Source: Siphonodentalium dalli (Eukaryota; Mollusca; Scaphopoda; Gadilida; Siphonodentaliidae). Taken from it: a stretch of DNA of 64,000 nt. Location of the stretch: positions 69,403,319 through 69,467,318 of the forward strand of contig CP136069.1 in assembly GCA_032622095.1 (NCBI GenBank), given 5' to 3'. Below, in pieces: positions 55,955 to 64,000 of the stretch (position 1 is its first letter; every line of letters starts with the position of its first letter). The notes beneath the pieces were generated by a model. The model was not told where the DNA came from and did not search any database. It saw only the letters and a program-made list of their open reading frames with translations. The position numbers were made by a program, and so were the translations under genes.

Positions 55955-57305
55955 TAGAGCTGAAACGGTTGACCCATTCTTCTAACCGGTTAACCATCGG
56001 GGTTAGCCGGATTTCAACCGGTTAACTGCTAATTTCTAGCGGACTTCTCTCACACTAATTATGTCGACATTATGCCATGCTCCAGGGACAAACCTAGGTG
56101 AGAAATAGTAGCTGAAATAAAGACCTTATTCACGGCATTTAACGATATTCAAAAACACGCATTCACTGTTCTTTTGCTGGCTCTCGTGATGAATGAGCAA
56201 GTGAAATTTGTGAATGGCAGGGGGATCGCTTATTTGCCGTGATCAGCATATGTTTAGGCATTTGTAAAACGAGTAACAATAGTATGGGTATTGGTAAAAC
56301 GAGTAACAAAACTATATATTAAAGATCTGTAATATATCATTATCATTGGTATATCCTCCAATGAATTATATATAAAGACAAGAAAGTAATAACTATAGAA
56401 CAAAAAGGAAGGTCAGTTAGGTCAGACTCGCAGTCCTATTCAGTATTCGAGCTTTTCGTCGGTATCATGATCGCGGACACTAGTGTTGGAAGGTTATAGA
56501 ATTTACGTTTTGGTTTCGGTTTTAGTATGCAATCACTTAACATATAGCAATTACTGCCAAATTGAGTGTCAATTAGTCCAACAGGCACAACCAGTTACAG
56601 TTACAGAGTAGCATGGAGCATCAATTTCCTTGATAAAAGGGAAGATCATTGAAGAAGTTAAAGAGGTTTTGGGTTGCTTCAACTACGATGTCTGTTTGGT
56701 CACTCAATTGAATTGATCATATTATATCACAACAGGGAGGAAGAACGGGAAGAGTGAAGACATTGTGCAGCTGATCTCAATCTTCAAACTTTGTCGACTT
56801 ACATAGTTTTTATAAACCCCACTGTAAAACAGTTTTAGTATGTCGTGGTGTGATTCCAATTTGAATCCATGTTGCTTTCGTGCAGTATTAACTATTAAGT
56901 TACGAAAGCACGCATTGCCACACAACGCCACTTTTACGTTGTCACTTCCTTGTGTGCATTCAGACTTGATACACAGTGACTGCACACGTGCTTTTGTCGG
57001 AAGATCTGAGTAAACTTCAAAGGGTCGGAATTGATTGAAGGTCGCCGACACTTCCAGACAGTTCGAGAATTGCTACTAAGTATCTGATACTACCGCGTGT
57101 ACCAATTAATGCTTGCATTGCACTCTACTATCGGTGACACGGGATTTAGTATTAGTTTTGCATCATTTAACCTAATATTTTAAGGATTATTCACGTTCAC
57201 ATTCAACTGACAACGGGATGCGGTTACGTCCGGTTCATTTTTTTCCAACCGGTTACGTCGCTAACCGGATGCTAACCGGTTATCCGTCTAACCGTTTCAG
57301 CTCTA
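55955..57305. mobile_element. hAT-like non-autonomous element in the last STX6 intron, 1,351 bp
   Basis: TAGAGCTGAAACGGTT at the left and AACCGTTTCAGCTCTA at the right are inverted, and GATGTGCA is duplicated on the two flanks (55947-55954 and 57306-57313). Subterminal regions contain many AACCGGTTA words. A minus-strand open frame of 109 codons (56722-57051) has no recognised motif. Eight-bp duplication and TAGAGCTG-type ends fit the hAT superfamily. Confidence 0.82.
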
Positions 57306-57424
57306 GATGTGCACCCATTGGGCACCTCACATTGTGTCGTCTGCCAATTTGGGGATATATAGAAAAGAATCTTTCTAAAGAAGTTTCTAAGAAACTAAAA
57401 AACTTGTTAATTTGATGATAAAGA

Positions 57425-57560
57425 TACTTTCCAGAGTAGAATGAGGTCCACAGAAGGTGAATTTAGTGGTGCTAGCCCACTGTGCAGGGTAGCGTCATTC
57501 AATTCACCCTCTGGGGACCACATTCTGCAAATGCCCAACACCATATTTTCAGGCCTAATC
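57425..57560. mobile_element. MITE family C, copy in STX6 intron
   Basis: GAATGAGGTCCACAGAAGGT to 'CTCTGGGGACCACATTCTGC' around the GCTAGCCCACTGTGCAGGGT centre. 'GCAAATGCCCAACACC' follows. Confidence 0.6.
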
Positions 57561-57746
57561 ATAATACGGACATAGTTTGCTCACTATTAAAAGCAGCTAT
57601 TTTTAACCCATTTGATTCACAGAACAAGATAAAAGCAAACAAGGCTGAACAAGTCATTTTTAATGTGGGGATTTAAAACACACTACACTTAGGTGGATAT
57701 ATCACATACCACTAGACATGTGGACATGGCAGGATATAGTACATAC

Positions 57747-57841
57747 CATTAGACATGTGGAGAACTTTAGACATCTTTTTCATGACGGTGTCCAACTTTG
57801 ATTCTGTGTGATCAACTTCTTGTCGAAAGTCGTCAAGCATC
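57747..57841 (-). CDS. STX6: Syntaxin-6/10-type SNARE, penultimate coding exon (C-terminal half of SNARE helix)
   Basis: The exon lies between acceptor CATCTCTTCAAG and donor GTATGTACT, 95 bp with one base at each end from split codons. It encodes MLDDFRQEVDHTESKLDTVM and KKMSKVLHMSN. This matches the human syntaxin-6 stretch with the same MLxDF start, LDxVMKK and KVxHM motifs, i.e. the C-terminal layers of the SNARE helix that zipper last before the membrane. The central glutamine layer and the N-terminal Habc domain would be in upstream exons, which were not found between 57842 and 64000 and probably lie beyond the window. Confidence 0.92.
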
Positions 57842-58460
57842 CTTGAAGAGATGGAGATAGAACTAGAGGTGGGTCGCAGTGAAATTGGGCTACCTTAAAG
57901 GTAGCCATATTTAAAAACAAACACAAAGAATATAAGCTTGAAGGTTTGAATATTGGTAAATATCTGTACCAAGTTTTTAAAAAATTAACCAGAAAATGTA
58001 GGAATACAAGCTCGAAAAAGGGGGACAACTACACAAAGTAAGGTAGAACAGAACTCATAGTCGCAGGTGCACAGGGAACAGAAGGGCCCTGTGCCAATGC
58101 ATTCTCTTATATATGCGAGTCGACCATAGGTCGCCTCGCATATATAAGAGAATGCATTGGCTTAACACATTAAAAATTATAAAATTGTTAAAGAATGTAA
58201 GAAAAAATGGTAAAAAGTGTTAAAAAAAGATTTTTTTTAGGCCAATGCATTCTCTTATATATGCGAGGCGACCTATGGTCGACTCGCATATATAAGAGAA
58301 TGCATTGGCACAGGGCATAACTGTACTACATGAAATTATCTGTGCCTGGGTATAAAATATTGACTGAAAATGTAGGAATACAAGCTCGGACAAAGTTGTA
58401 TCCACAGACGGAGGGACAAACAAGCTGATTCGTATATATACATGTACCCGCCCCCCATAA
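57842..58460. repeat. 'CAGGTGCACA' repeat interrupted by TTAA MITE family A piece
   Basis: 'CTCGAAAAAGGGGGACAACT' and 'CGCAGGTGCACAGGGAACA' on the left, resumed at 58335-58460 with 'CTGGGTATAAAATATTGACT' and a GACGGAGGGACAAACAAGCTG end. The piece 58078-58320 is the double-hairpin core of family A without its TTAA ends. Confidence 0.6.
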
Positions 58461-58599
58461 CTTCGTTACGGGTGTATAATGAGGATACACAAGTGCAATG
58501 AAGTTTTTAAAGATACCATATCTCTTCCTAGCTAGTTTTATATAGATTCCTGGGTATAAAATAACAGCAATGAATCGAGGACACATGTCAAGAAAACAT

Positions 58600-59725
58600 T
58601 CTATCAATTAATATGGATTTTAGTTAGAGTTTTTATCATATAATACCTACATTCTAAAGGGACAGTAAAGTGGGCTATTTTTAGAACAGGAACGTCAGGC
58701 AATCTACGTTTAAGTAAAGTCGATGATTCAATAAACTTCAAGAAATTAAATTATTTTTAATTGCTCAATTTGTACTTCTCAATTCTGATCAAACATAATG
58801 CCTCAACATATAATTAAACAAAAGTACATAATATACCAACATCTATGCAGACTATGCTGCACTAATTCTTCAATCACAAAATCATAGCAAGAGGGTGAGC
58901 TCCATCTTATGAGGTAATCTCAGTGAATGCCAAGGTCGTAGTATTTCAGCTATTGCTGTTTAGCGAAAATAACTGAAGACATTTTGACTTGTGCAAAAAA
59001 TTTCAGCGAATACTCAGCTGCTTTAGAAATAAATAACCTTTAATGATCTATTATTCTTAGGGAGGGATGTCCAGGAAATATAAGCAGATGACAGATATTG
59101 GAAGTTCAGAATGAATCATATTCGTTAGTGGGAAATGTTCAGATAATAAGCTTTACAAATGATCATAATACCTTTATGGATAAATAATCAAACCTATATT
59201 CAGTTTTGTTGGTGTTTTATTCACAATAAAGCTATTTGTAGTCTTGAAATATTTTCATGAAAAAAAATTATGTTGTTGTAATTGTGGCTCAGAAGTGTTT
59301 GCTCTGGCAATTTTGTTTCTCAAAATGGCCAAATAAAATTTTGTTTGGCCAAACTTTTCCCAGCCCAGTCAACAATCACTGAAAATCTGGCCGAAAAATT
59401 AATGTGCCTCTGCATGAAGGCATACTGGTACAAGCTCCAGATTATCATCATCTATTATTGGAACTAATACACTTGGTAAAAGTAGACAAGCATTCATTTA
59501 TCCGTGAATATTTTGATAAAAATTCACAGAAACAAAAACTTTTTCTCACAGAAACTAGTCCAACTAGACCTGCTAGATATCATTCCTATAACAGACTTCA
59601 GTGTTAGTGACCAGCTCACATAAAACCACCAGTAAATGTAATAAAATATCACAATTGTGACAATAAACTGGTTTATTCTGTAGAAAACATGTTATTTGTT
59701 CTGAACTCCACAACAGTTGCCATTG
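58600..59725. other. AT-rich stretch, MITE pieces, no gene
   Basis: 59040-59200 resembles family E ('GGGAGGGATGTCCAGGAAAT'); 59600-59720 resembles the inside of family T (44160-44300). STX6 upstream exons were looked for and not found. Confidence 0.45.
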
Positions 59726-59729
59726 GAAA

Positions 59730-59949
59730 TATTTGTTTTGGACGTTTCGCAGTATAGTACAAAACTTTTGTCTGAAGCGTAACGTATGGGTACAACTGAG
59801 TCGTTGTCATTGTGGATCTCATGCTAAAGGCATGTGGTTAGTGTTAATGAGTGATTGAGTGTAAGCCGTGGTCGGGGTTACCGGGTGAGCTAATGTTCTG
59901 GTCACTTTAGCCGATCTGGTCTCGCAAGGTGCACGTATCAAATTTTAAT
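59730..59949 (+). repeat. Left direct terminal repeat (220 bp)
   Basis: Begins TATTTGTTTTGGACGTTTCG and ends ACGTATCAAATTTTAAT. Carries an internal GTTTTG...CAAAAC inverted pair near the start. Differs from the right copy at ACGTATGGG/ACGTATGAG and GTCGGGG/GTCGGGC. It lacks TG...CA ends, so it is not a standard LTR. Confidence 0.85.
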
Positions 59950-60018
59950 CTCGTTTTTATCAACAAACAGCGCAATCGAATCTCATATAGACAATTCAGT
60001 GACATTTAAATATCAGCT

Positions 60019-60204
60019 GTGAATGGGATGTTTTCTGTACAATTCGCTGTCGGCGGAGAGGATTTCGTTGATGCTATTCGTGAAAATCAAAATCTAAAAC
60101 AGTTACAGGAACAGACGCATGATTCATATATGACGTTGTTACATAACCGACAGGATGTCAGTCGATTCTTTGATCCACGCGCCCAGCAATATCTGTTGCT
60201 ATAA
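60019..60204 (+). CDS. Small frame inside direct-repeat element
   Basis: A 61-codon frame, MNGMFSVQFAVGGEDFVDAI then RENQNLKQLQEQTHDSYMTL, ending FDPRAQQYLLL. Composition is protein-like, and it begins 70 bp after the left terminal repeat, the position of a first gene in a retroelement. Family unknown; possibly a Gag remnant. Confidence 0.3.
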   Translation: MNGMFSVQFAVGGEDFVDAIRENQNLKQLQEQTHDSYMTLLHNRQDVSRFFDPRAQQYLLL

Positions 60205-60302
60205 CGTCAGACAACAAGAACCTGTCATGTGTTCACGAATTACAGATGATCTGATGCATACGACATGATACAGATAAGTATTTTGTTTTTTACTTATAAT
60301 AT

Positions 60303-60524
60303 GTGGATGAATGGCGAACTGAATGTAAATGTTTACAGATGAAAATCCTCCCAACGGAAATATATATGACAAGAAGTGCCACCATACATGTAGATAACTA
60401 TTATTTCTTGACAGATAATATTTGCAAAAGGGTAGCACATGACTCAGTACAGAGTTGTTTTGAATCCCCGAAAATCGAGAATGCGCTCAGAGTGGCAATA
60501 CAACGAATTGTGGCAGCACAGTGA
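60303..60524 (+). CDS. Small frame inside direct-repeat element
   Basis: A 73-codon frame ending FESPKIENALRVAIQRIVAA. It lies in another frame than 60019-60204 and could be its continuation through frameshift or splicing. No motif is recognised. Confidence 0.25.
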   Translation: MDEWRTECKCLQMKILPTEIYMTRSATIHVDNYYFLTDNICKRVAHDSVQSCFESPKIENALRVAIQRIVAAQ

Positions 60525-60919
60525 TGGGTGTTTACTGGGAAGCACATTAATTCAATAGCTGACCAAATCCGAAAAAGGAGCTTTTCGAAATATAGGATTG
60601 CGTAATTGATTTCGAACTCGAAGCTGTTATCAACATAATTATATCAGCGCGAGGAGAGTCACTTGGATATACTCTGAATAAAACAAATTGGTTTTAAAAG
60701 TCGCGTTGAATTCGCCATTGACTGTTGAAGCAAATGCGATATATTCGTGTTCATGAATTGAATATTCAAAGCAGCTTAGTATTTCTTATATATCATTTCT
60801 ACGAAACAACGGTCGTTTGACATTTGCATTGCGGCAATAGACTCGGCCCGAAATAAATCATATTTTCAGTGGTGCGCTCAGAATCGGTGTTTGAGAGTGG
60901 ATATAATCTGAGAGTGGTC

Positions 60920-61060
60920 CCTGGGAGAGGGGACAACAGTATATTTGTATAAGAATTAGAGTTTTAGCATGTGTGGAATGGATGGTGTTCCCGAATAAAT
61001 ATGAGCTATTTTCATACATTACATGTTACCGAATTACAAATTCAGAGGGTGTGAGCTTGG
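60920..61060 (+). repeat. 150-bp internal repeat, copy 1
   Basis: CCCTGGGAGAGGGGACAAC to 'CAGAGGGTGTGAGCTTGGCTC'. The second copy is at 62110-62265 and follows the RNase H fragment. Confidence 0.65.
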
Positions 61061-61249
61061 CTCAAATGAGACGATAAATATACCTATCGGGAGCACTGGA
61101 CGCTCTAGGTAACGGATACACAGAGTGTCCACGGGATGGATATAGAGTATATCCATGGGAGGTGCAACCCTTCGAGAGGGGTGTCTCGGATTCAGGTATA
61201 TTACCGGTGGAGACACAGGGCACCTCGGGTATCGGTTACCCCACATCGG

Positions 61250-61440
61250 TGGAAAGCGCAAGGGTATTGCGTTCCGATGATACGGAACAGACCACGGAGT
61301 GTCTGGTTCATGGGCACAAAAGTTGTCCAGGTGACGATTCATCGGGGGAAAGCGCAATGATACTGCGTCCCGACGATACAGAACAGACCACGGAGTGTCT
61401 GGTTCATGGACACAAGGTGTGTCCAGGTGACGATTCAAGC
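61250..61440 (+). repeat. 95-bp tandem repeat, two copies
   Basis: 'GGAAAGCGCAAGGGTATTGC' at 61250 and GGAAAGCGCAATGATACTGC at 61347 start two units, each ending GTCCAGGTGACGATTCA. The repeat stays in frame with the following RNase H (unit encodes DDTEQTTECLVHGHK), so the open frame of 245 codons includes it. Confidence 0.75.
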
Positions 61441-61479
61441 TCCGAAGTGTTCGGAACATGGTGTGCGGAAGAGGCACAA

Positions 61480-62060
61480 ATGAGTTCTACTTGGAGAGAA
61501 ATCGAGGGCGTAAATAGGGTATGCAAATCTAACATTCGCGCCATGTCAGGGGGTATTTTTAAAATATACACTGACAATAGAGCCACTGTCAGCATAATCA
61601 ATAGAGGCAGCAAAAAGGAGCATTTGCATAAAGTTGCTCTTGAAATTGAATCCCACTGTGAAGCCAACGCAATAACGATGTTACCAATTTGGATACCGCG
61701 AGAGTTAAACACGGAGGCGGATCAGTTAAGTCGTTGTTTCGATTCGGATGACTGGTCGTTATCAAATTATGTTTTTGAAACATTGAATGTGAAGTGGGGT
61801 CCACACAGTGTCAACAGATTTGCGACAGATTATAACACCAAGTTATGCAGGTTCAATTCCAGGTGGTGGTGCCCGGGAACGGAGGGGTGGATGCTATGAA
61901 TCAAGAATGGAAAGGGGAAAACAATTGGATTGTACCGCCCGCAAGGACGTTAGTCGAAGTTATTCGAAAAATATTAACTGAAAAATCAGAGGGAACTTTG
62001 GTATTTCCCAAATGGAAATCAGCGCCATTCTGGCCTTTAGTCATTAAAACCAACGGCGGT
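61480..62060 (+). pseudogene. RNase H fragment, DIRS/Ngaro-like retrotransposon
   Basis: Reads STWREIEGVNRVCKSNI, then IYTDNRATVSIINRGS (RNase H acidic TDN motif), WIPRELNTEADQLSR (typical second half with AD), then WGPHSVNRFATDYNTK and FNSRWWCPGTEG. A frameshift near 61855 moves the rest, NWIVPPARTLVEVI and FPKWKSAPFWPLV, to another frame. This order, RNase H then the 'NRFA..FNSRWWCPG' and 'SAPFWP' motifs, is what I know from tyrosine-recombinase retroelement polyproteins of aquatic invertebrates. No upstream reverse transcriptase is present. Confidence 0.65.
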
Positions 62061-62109
62061 TTGAAGAAAAGTTTCAAAATGCGGGAGATTGGCTCCAATC
62101 AAATAGTGA

Positions 62110-62265
62110 ACCCTGGGAGAGGGGACAATGGTATCTTTGCTAATAAGAAATTAAGCTTTAGCATGTGCGGTATGCACGTCGTTCCCCAATAACATGGGCG
62201 ATTTTCATACCTGAATTACAGGTTGGCTGAATTACAAATTCAGAACGTGGGAGCTTGGCTCTTTT
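62110..62265 (+). repeat. 150-bp internal repeat, copy 2
   Basis: CCCTGGGAGAGGGGACAAT to 'ACGTGGGAGCTTGGCTC', diverged from 60920-61060 by substitutions and one insertion (ACAGGTTGGCTGA). Confidence 0.6.
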
Positions 62266-62524
62266 GAGAATACACCAGGGTGAATGCCCGAAAGAAAAAA
62301 GAATGTAAATCCGAAACTCACGCAATTTGGGTCACAAGAGATAGCTGGGAACCGGTCCAGCAAACATAATTGATGGGATTAAAGCGGAATTTAAGGAACG
62401 GTTAAGGTATAGCCGCGTTCAAGGCGCTAAACGTTACACCGATCACACGGGTGATGTGAGCCAACTGGTTTCGATGACCGGTGCCATGCTCGCTCGATGG
62501 AGCTTGAATACTCGGTACTTGCAT

Positions 62525-62700
62525 GATTGTTTGGCAACATTTGCATAAGGTGGCTCTAGAAATAAAACCCCAAACGCTAAGCAAACGAAATAACGTTCTT
62601 TCCAATCGAGATACCACCGCGAGTGTATCGATTAAGCCGCTGCTTCGATTCGGACAACTGGTCCTTGTCGAATTATGTTTTTGAACATTAAATGTGGAAA
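62525..62700 (+). pseudogene. Decayed RNase H copy 2
   Basis: 'CATTTGCATAAGGTGGCTCT' to 'TTTTTGAACATTAAATGTGG' parallels 61620-61795, with deletions and stops. Same order of blocks (WIPRELN, LSRCFDSDDW, NYVFETLNVKW) can be traced at the DNA level. Confidence 0.6.
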
Positions 62701-62994
62701 TTTGCCGACGGAACGGCTAAAGGTCGTGGAAGACCGAATGGAGTGTTTCGCAGCCGCGTTTAATGCGCTAAAAGTTACACAGATCACACAGGTGATGTTA
62801 TTTCGGTTCGTTTAATAAAACGGACTTTTTTAGCCAACTGGTTTCGATGGCCTGTTCCATAGTTGCTCAATTGAGCTTGAATACTCGGTAATTGCATGAT
62901 TGTTTGGCAAAAAGAGCACTCTGGAAGGCTCACTTCACGATATAGCTGGAAGCTAATAGTTGCTTGGTTGAGCTTGAATACTCGGTACTTGCAT

Positions 62995-63168
62995 GATTGT
63001 TTGGCAACATTTGCAAAAGGTGGCGCTGGAAATAAAAGGCCAACGCTAAGCAAATGAAATAGCGTTCTTTCCAATCGAGATACCACGAGAGTATCGATTA
63101 AGCCGTTGCTTCGGACAACTGGTCCCTGTCGAATTATGTTTTTGAACATTAAATGTGGAATAGGGTTA
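62995..63168 (+). pseudogene. Decayed RNase H copy 3
   Basis: 'ACATTTGCAAAAGGTGGCGC' to 'TTTTTGAACATTAAATGTGG' parallels copies 1 and 2. It is closer to copy 2 than to copy 1, indicating that the 0.47-kb block 62510-62980 was duplicated after decay began. Confidence 0.6.
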
Positions 63169-63696
63169 ACACAACGTCGATAGACTTGAGACAAATTGTA
63201 ACAAAAAGCTATGCAGCTTCAATAATTATAGTTGTAACCCAAGTTAATTGCTTGGAAGGGAGAACAATTGGCTTGTTTCGCTTTCCAAATGTCGACATAT
63301 AGTCCGGAAATCCGGGAAATGTTTTAAACGTAAAGGGTTCCGGAAGAAATATACTTCCGGTGGAAACGCAAGGCACGTGAACCTCACGCAATAACGTGAT
63401 TCCGAATATACCCCGCAATGTTATTGTAGACATGCGAGGATTTTTTCTTATAACATGTTTTATGTTGTAGATCTGATATATCAAACAGAAGGCGCACCAG
63501 ACTTACGGACACATTATAGGCTGTGTGCGGACGGGATTTTCGTTAGAAATCCAAGGCGGTAGCATGGCGCCAAGATACTGTGTGTGCAGGAGACACGCAT
63601 CCACCTGAATCATACTTTGGGACTTACTGTTTAGCAGCCAGCGGCTATCTGCTACAAATGTGTTGTCTTTGTATTTGTACTTAGTCTAGAGCAGAC

Positions 63697-63916
63697 TATT
63701 TGTTTTGGACGTTTCGCAGTATAGTACAAAACTTTTGTCTGAAGCGTAACGTATGAGTACAACTGAGTCGTTGTCATTGTGGATCTCATGCTAAAGGCAT
63801 GTGGTTAGTGTTAATGAGTGATTGAGTGTAAGCCGTGGTCGGGCTTACCGGGTGAGCTAATGTTCTGGTCACTTTAGCCGATCTGGTCTCGCAAGGTGCA
63901 CGTATCAAATTTTAAT
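63697..63916 (+). repeat. Right direct terminal repeat (220 bp)
   Basis: TATTTGTTTTGGACGTTTCG to ACGTATCAAATTTTAAT, nearly identical to 59730-59949. Flanking bases show no obvious target duplication. Confidence 0.85.
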
Positions 63917-64000
63917 TTAAATTAAAAGAACATGTGGATATTTAAAATAAATGGAGCTCACGTATGGTGTAGATTTTTTTCTGAATTTTGGAATTCAGTG

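Larger units (their letters stand above)
59730..63916 (+). mobile_element. 4.2-kb element with 220-bp direct terminal repeats
   Basis: 59730-59949 and 63697-63916 are direct repeats of equal length differing at only about two positions. The interior has two small frames at the left, a DIRS/Ngaro-like RNase H segment (61480-62060), two further decayed RNase H copies (62530-62700, 63000-63165), a duplicated 150-bp block (60920-61060; 62110-62265) and a 95-bp tandem repeat (61250-61440). No reverse transcriptase, integrase or recombinase is recognised. It is probably a non-autonomous LTR-like or YR-retroelement derivative. Confidence 0.62.

Noticed and set aside
59730-59949. tRNA, SINE or hammerhead ribozyme in the 220-bp terminal repeat.
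   Set aside because: No A/B box pair with proper spacing and no CUGANGA...GAAA core could be found.
61034-61477. Minus-strand frame of 147 codons.
   Set aside because: Antisense of the 95-bp tandem repeat and the start of the RNase H segment.

Overview
This is a repeat-dominated stretch of an AT-rich animal genome. Compact bacterial-type operons are absent, the real coding sequence is in short exons with GT-AG borders separated by kilobases, and the space between is filled with DNA transposons, MITEs, Helitron-like units and retroelement remains. The repeat style (for example 'GGCCATAACTC' elements ending in GGACGGACGG runs) resembles what I know of molluscan/lophotrochozoan genomes. Mollusc is therefore my best guess, but it is an inference.

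Two host genes can be supported, both on the minus strand. (1) The last two coding exons of a syntaxin-6/10-type SNARE (57747-57841 and 55776-55849) encode the C-terminal half of the SNARE helix, a DRRQW juxtamembrane motif and the tail-anchor membrane segment; their split codon joins in phase. (2) Three phase-compatible exons (20426-20618, 14173-14300, 7037-7191) form the 3' part of a gene for a cysteine-rich protein with a Thr/Pro-rich tail. I do not recognise this gene by name, and its 5' exons were not found. Its introns hold a broken Ty3/Gypsy element and a nested transposon pair.

Layout: 1-7.0 kb, Helitron 3' end, a 'CATAACTC' element, TTAA MITEs and two adjacent palindromic MITEs. 7.0-20.6 kb, the cysteine-rich gene; its first intron (in gene order) carries a Gypsy element at 15.4-18.7 kb and its second carries a 3.5-kb element with 1.28-kb inverted arms at 9.5-13.0 kb, itself inserted into a TTAA element. 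20.6-38.2 kb, a TTAA MITE, an array of GATATC palindromes (22.3-23.2 kb), a 993-bp tandem duplication (24.8-26.7 kb), a head-to-tail Helitron-like array (28.1-30.1 kb), nested MITEs and a piggyBac-like deletion derivative with internal tandem repeats (36.5-38.2 kb). 38.2-55.7 kb, almost only MITEs and simple repeats plus a hAT-like element. 55.8-57.8 kb, the syntaxin exons with a second hAT-like element in the last intron. 59.7-63.9 kb, a 4.2-kb element bounded by 220-bp direct repeats and carrying decayed RNase H copies of a DIRS/Ngaro-like retrotransposon.

The most promising unusual items are the long-arm element with a C2H2 zinc finger encoded in each arm (9509-12990), the palindrome-of-palindromes GATATC array, and the direct-repeat element with three RNase H copies in different stages of decay. 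Stretches not listed hold nothing I can support beyond AT-rich sequence.
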